This document shows, in pieces, positions 1-64,000 of a DNA stretch of 64,000 bases. Every line of letters starts with the position of its first letter. Position 1 is the first letter of the stretch. Origin of the DNA: Diadophis punctatus similis (Eukaryota > Chordata > Lepidosauria > Squamata > Dipsadidae). The translations under genes were made by a program, and so were the position numbers. The DNA lies in the NCBI GenBank assembly GCA_023053685.1, contig JALIGW010000001.1:230504434-230568433 (forward strand). The letters run 5' to 3'. The notes beneath the pieces were generated by a model. The model did not search any database. It was not told where the DNA came from and was given only the letters and a program-made list of their open reading frames with translations.

Positions 1-119
1 TCACGTTGTCATCATGTGACATATCGTGACTTTTCCCCCTTCGCTAAAACAGGGATGGGGTGGCCAGCATGTGATGCATCCGGCCCGCAGGCCACGAGTT
101 TGACACCCTTGCTGTAGGG
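1..119 (+). mobile_element. hAT MITE, 3' part (family B, end GAGTTTGACACCCTTG)
   Basis: Cut by the window start. It shares 'catgtgatgcatccggcccgc' style internal sequence and the terminal GTTTGACACC with copies at 20549-20682 and 38965-39097. The 3' flank ctgtaggg has TA at its centre, as in other copies. Confidence 0.7.
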
Positions 120-845
120 CATATGGTTCCCCTTCAGGAAGCATACTTAGTGTGGCCACAAATTGCCACAAATGAACAGCCTTCCCTTATTCTTTTTGTT
201 TAAGAGAGGGATATGTTGATAAAAATTACGGTTAATCCCAGATATTTTCCAAGCAAGCCAGAAGAAATTATTCCTTTGAAAGAATAATTATGGAAGTCTT
301 ATGAAAGAAGATATTTGTCACAACTGTGTTAAGCATTGACGTATATCGTTCTGGGTTTTAGGACAATAACTTTGAAGTCACATTCCGCAACTTACATGTC
401 ATTTACGATTGCCTTCCACCCAAACAGCTTGCAACTTGAATTCTCTTTACTTCAAAGCTATTGGCAGAAAAATTGAAGGATGTTTCTTCTAAGTATTTTT
501 ATTGATTTATCAATCAAAGTAGAAAGAAATCTTACAGCTCTTCACTTGCAGAACCTCTCTTTGTATTGAAGACAGAATGATACCATTTGTTTGGCTTCAT
601 ATGTGAATCCGTCAAACCTGGATTTTTTTTTCCTCAAATAAGCCTTCATCCAAGAATCTTCATCCACGAATGCAACTCTAAATTTGAAGGGTATCTCATA
701 TTATTATTTTTTGTTGGTGAACTTCCCAGACCCGACTAAAGGCTTCTGGCTCTGCACCCCAACTATTTATGATATCAGTTACCACTGACAGAATTGGGGG
801 GGGTTGATTCAAAGATCTTTTATATGAAGTACCACATCAGTTATT

Positions 846-1084
846 ATTATTATTTATTTGTGAGATTTATATACCGCCTCACAGTGCAAGCACTCTCTAA
901 GCGGTTTACACCAGTAAGCAATGTATATTTATATTGCCCCCGACAATCTGGGTCCTCATTTTACCTACCTCGGAAGGATGGAAGGCTGAGTCAACCTTGA
1001 GCCGGTGAGATTTGAACCGCTGACCTGCTGATCACAGTCAGCTAACCGCAGTACTGCCTCTAACCGCTGCGCCACCTCGGCTCC
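846..1084 (-). mobile_element. tRNA-type squamate SINE, minus strand
   Basis: Reverse complement of the element at 5650-5913: a GAGCCGAGGTGGCGCAGCGG head (A box), a GGTTCAAATCTCACC B box, then the 'aaccgcttagagagtgcttg' tail and GCGGTATATAAATC. Tails of this type match a LINE 3' end, so mobilisation by a LINE is likely. Confidence 0.85.
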
Positions 1085-1547
1085 TATTATCTAGAATCCA
1101 TGGTGGTACAAGAATTTGAATCTGCTTCAGAACCAGGCCATCCAGATTATTCAGTCCATACAGCCAAGCATATCATCAAACAGTGTGAAGCCAGGCTTAT
1201 AGTCTGCTACAGAACTTAAGAGTAGCCTTATTAAGTTCAAGGTCAATTTCCCACCGATAGTCAGGCAGATGCTCATAAGCAGGAGGTGGAGATTGTTTTC
1301 CTATCATTGTTCTCCTACAATTGGAATTCAAAGGACCACTGTCCCTAAATCAAAGCTAATATTGTACTTTGGGCTAGTAAGTAACAGGTCCTGGTAGACC
1401 TGTTCTTTGGTAGTCTTTTAAAGCTCGCCCAATTAAAACCATCTCTTTTTAAAGCTGTCTACCTTTTATCTTTGGGAGTGGAAAACGTGGGTATATGACA
1501 TCCAGGGCAATCCATATGGCAAAGAAAAATAATGATTTAGATTTAGA

Positions 1548-1765
1548 TTTATTATTAGAGTTGGAAGGGACCTTGTAGTCATCTACAAGGTCCCTTCCAT
1601 CTAGGGGTCATCTAGTCCAACCCCCTGCTCAAGCAGGAGTTCCTACACCATTTGAGACAGATGGCAGTCCAGTCTCTCCTTGAAGGTCGCAAGTGTTGGG
1701 GCTCTCACGACCTCTGCTGGCAAGCTGTTCCACTGGTTGATCGCTCTCACCATCAGAAAGATGAT
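1548..1765 (-). mobile_element. CR1 LINE 3' end fragment
   Basis: Near-identical in content to 50685-50870 (TTAGAGTTGGAAGGGACC, 'caagcaggagttcctacac', 'ggtcgcaagtgttggggctc'), which is the 3' end of the CR1 copy read on the minus strand. A short internal foldback repeats the first 20 or so bases inverted at 1560-1600. Confidence 0.85.
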
Positions 1766-2895
1766 GCAGTAGTTCACCAATAGTCACATTGTATGAATAA
1801 GCTCTTCATTATTGAATGGCAACAGCAATCATAGGATCCTGTTCAATTCATCTTTTAGTGTCAATAAGCATAAGCAATGCCACCTTTTTGTAGACAGAAA
1901 CTGTTTTGTATCTTCCAGCAAAACTGGGATTCTTTTTTTCTTCATTCTTTACAGTTTTTTTAAAAAAAATCTGGTATCAAAAAGAACCTGCCAATATCAC
2001 TTCAGATGTTTCACTAAATGGATATCGACAACTTCTCCACTGTCTTACCAACTAGCCAAAATAATGCTTTCCAAGCAGATAAATGCCAATCTGATCAAAC
2101 CCATAACTTCATTTACAGCCTTCCTAGTAAATATCTTTTTGCTTGACCTTTTCAGGGCTATCACACATTCTCATCATTTTTAAAATGTTATAACTTAGAT
2201 ATCCAAAGAGAGCAGAAGTCTTCTTGGACAAAGCAGAGGAGTCTTCCATTCTGCAGGGACTGGGTTCCTGCCCTTCACCACGTAGGAAATAATCAGTTAT
2301 TCACTTATAGGATGCACAGAGGCAACAAAAAGAAGATTAAGCTGCATGCTTCAAATTGTAGTTCTTTTAATTGTCATCTGTGCATTCATACTACAATCCC
2401 ACCTTCTCCACTACAGGTGCCTCAGTTTTAGGTAGCCTGAATGTCCCCTGGACTGCTGCATCTCCTCTAGGGAAAGTGAGGGAACAGGTAGGAATTTTAC
2501 CCAAGAGTACACATACTAGAGAATGATCTTCCTGCTGACAAGTCCTCCACTCTGTGTAGGCATATCACCCAAATGTGTGAATGTACAAATAAGAGTTTGA
2601 AGAACCACCAATACAGGTAAGCAGTCCATTTTCACCTGGGCTCCGTATGCTTGTTCATTAAAGGAGAGGGATAGAAAGGTTTGGTGGGTAAGCACTGTTG
2701 GTAGAATTAATTTGGCTAGTTTTTATATCTCGGTGTAATATACCCTATATTTATTTTATAGAAAGCTAAATATTTTGTATTTGAAAACTGTAAAGTATAA
2801 GGCCCATACTTTGGGGAGAAAATAGTTTTTCATACAATGTAGGTTCAGCTGATAATAATATTTCCCTAATATTCTTTGGTTACCATATTGCACAG

Positions 2896-62618
<59,723 letters not shown>

Positions 62619-64000
62619 GTACAAAGCTTCCAAAACCATGGCAATTTAAGACTGACAAGTAAAAGTATAAAATAATGTAAAGAAGGGTTGATTGATAGAT
62701 GACAATTATACGTAGCATTGATAGGAAAAATGAAACTTCCCTTATTACTACTTGGCTATGCCACGTCTGTTGTTATTCAAATAATGACCTTCCTGTGGTT
62801 TTACAAGTATGTCCTTATAACCATAAGTACTCCATTTCTGATTTTTTTTTCTGACCCTGAGAATGAAAAATCAACCTTTTGAAACAAAACAAAACAAAAG
62901 TGTAGCCTAGGTTTGATACTTGTACAGTAAATTATAGTTCTGTTGTGATGCTTGAAAGAAAATAGATCCAATTGAGAAGCTGGAACTAACAATAGAGTGA
63001 TGACAATCATGTGCTGTTCAGCTTCTTTTTTTCCAAAATATGCAAGTTGCAATTCACTTGCATTATCATCTTAAGGGAACAAAGATATCTAAAGGAATTA
63101 TATGGAAATTGTACTTTAAGCTTTTTGTCCCTATATATCTATATAAAAGATTATGTGCCAAATTATTTTAATATTACAAATGTGATAGGGATGGCAATAC
63201 TATCTGATATAACCATCCTGTAGATTCTGCTTGCATCTTTGATATTGGTACGGTACTTGCTTCAGGACTAGTTTTTCTCTTGAACTAACACAAGAGCATT
63301 TTATTGCTTTTCAGACCCAGGTTTTAATTGAGAAATAGTATGTGAATTAGTGTAAGAACATTTGTCTTGAACACATTTCTATTTTTGAAAAAAAACAGTG
63401 CTTACTTGATAAATGGCTTTTTGCAAAATAGGAAAACTCTTTAGCAAAATGGGATTCATTTAGTTATGTCGTAGACTGATTTTTCCCAAACACAGACTCA
63501 AGACTTCAAAAATCAACAGCTAAATTGTATTCCCAGACATGAGCAGATTGAAGGCAGTCAATGAATGTTGTTGAAAAATATGAAAAATTTAATTTACATT
63601 ATATGATAATACTGCAGTTCATGAAGGATTCAGAATGCCCATTAGAGAAAGAGAATGGAAATTATGGAAAAGACATTATGGCAAACTCAGAAGCTTGTAT
63701 TTCTTTTACATTTAGTTTTCTTTCATTTAAGAATCTTGTAGAGACTGGTGTTATGTAACAACAACAAAAAATAACCAATTGCACTGTAAAATCCCCCCAA
63801 AAAACCAGATTGAAATGGTTGTATTTGTGAACAGTGAACACTATTGAATATGGTGAAACACTGCTTTTTAAAACAAGCTTATTAATGCTTGGAGGCTTCC
63901 TTAATTATTATTAAGGCAATGAAAGTCAGGAGAGACGTATAATTGAACAAGCATAGCCCTTATATGGCCCAGAAGGGTCATAATTAAGTGAACAATTATT
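62619..64000 (+). other. Start of the next BRSK2 intron
   Basis: AT-rich sequence with no recognisable coding or repeat content. The following BRSK2 exon is not reached before the window ends. Confidence 0.8.

Noticed and set aside
1085..1500. Possible old LINE 3' UTR
   Set aside because: Some phrases look LINE-like, but no protein motif, tail or second copy in the window supports it.

Overview
The window is a piece of a vertebrate chromosome, almost certainly from a squamate reptile and most likely a snake. The evidence is a BovB LINE, a LINE 3' end with an (ATTCT)n tail of the kind described for snake CR1/L3 elements, several squamate tRNA-type SINEs, young L2 and CR1 LINEs and many hAT miniature elements, all in AT-rich, CpG-poor DNA.

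One host gene spans the whole window on the + strand: BRSK2 (SAD-A kinase), an AMPK-related, brain-enriched serine/threonine kinase. Eight consecutive coding exons can be placed to the base with matching splice phases: 2896-2964, 11037-11183, 21765-21796, 23485-23649, 25679-25776, 28660-28810, 56727-56787 and 62411-62618. They encode the C-terminal part of the kinase domain, the UBA region, the conserved linker and the Pro/Ser-rich segment. The N-terminal kinase lobe and the C-terminal KA1-like/tail region lie outside the window. The last exon has a plausible alternative upstream acceptor at 62005/62006. It would add 135 in-frame, Pro/Ser/Thr-rich codons, and this is the most interesting candidate here.

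Everything else is intron, filled with transposable elements. 1-2.9 kb: hAT fragment, SINE, CR1 3' end. 3-11 kb: a hAT inside a hAT, three SINEs, a solo LTR, a decayed L2, another hAT. 11-21.8 kb: hAT MITEs, a young L2 3' end, TA-target MITEs. 23.1-23.5 kb: a very long C/T tract abutting an exon. 24.7-27.5 kb: a foldback hAT and a BovB copy. The 28-kb intron (28.8-56.7 kb) holds a 5S-derived SINE, two hATs back to back in the same 8-bp target, an almost intact L2 ORF2, paired TA MITEs and a three-LINE pile-up. 56.8-62 kb: subterminal-repeat element, solo LTR, decayed L2, foldback.

No bacterial-type systems, CRISPR arrays or functional RNA genes were found. Transposon calls come from termini, target-site duplications and recognisable protein motifs read by eye; family names are from memory and no database was searched.
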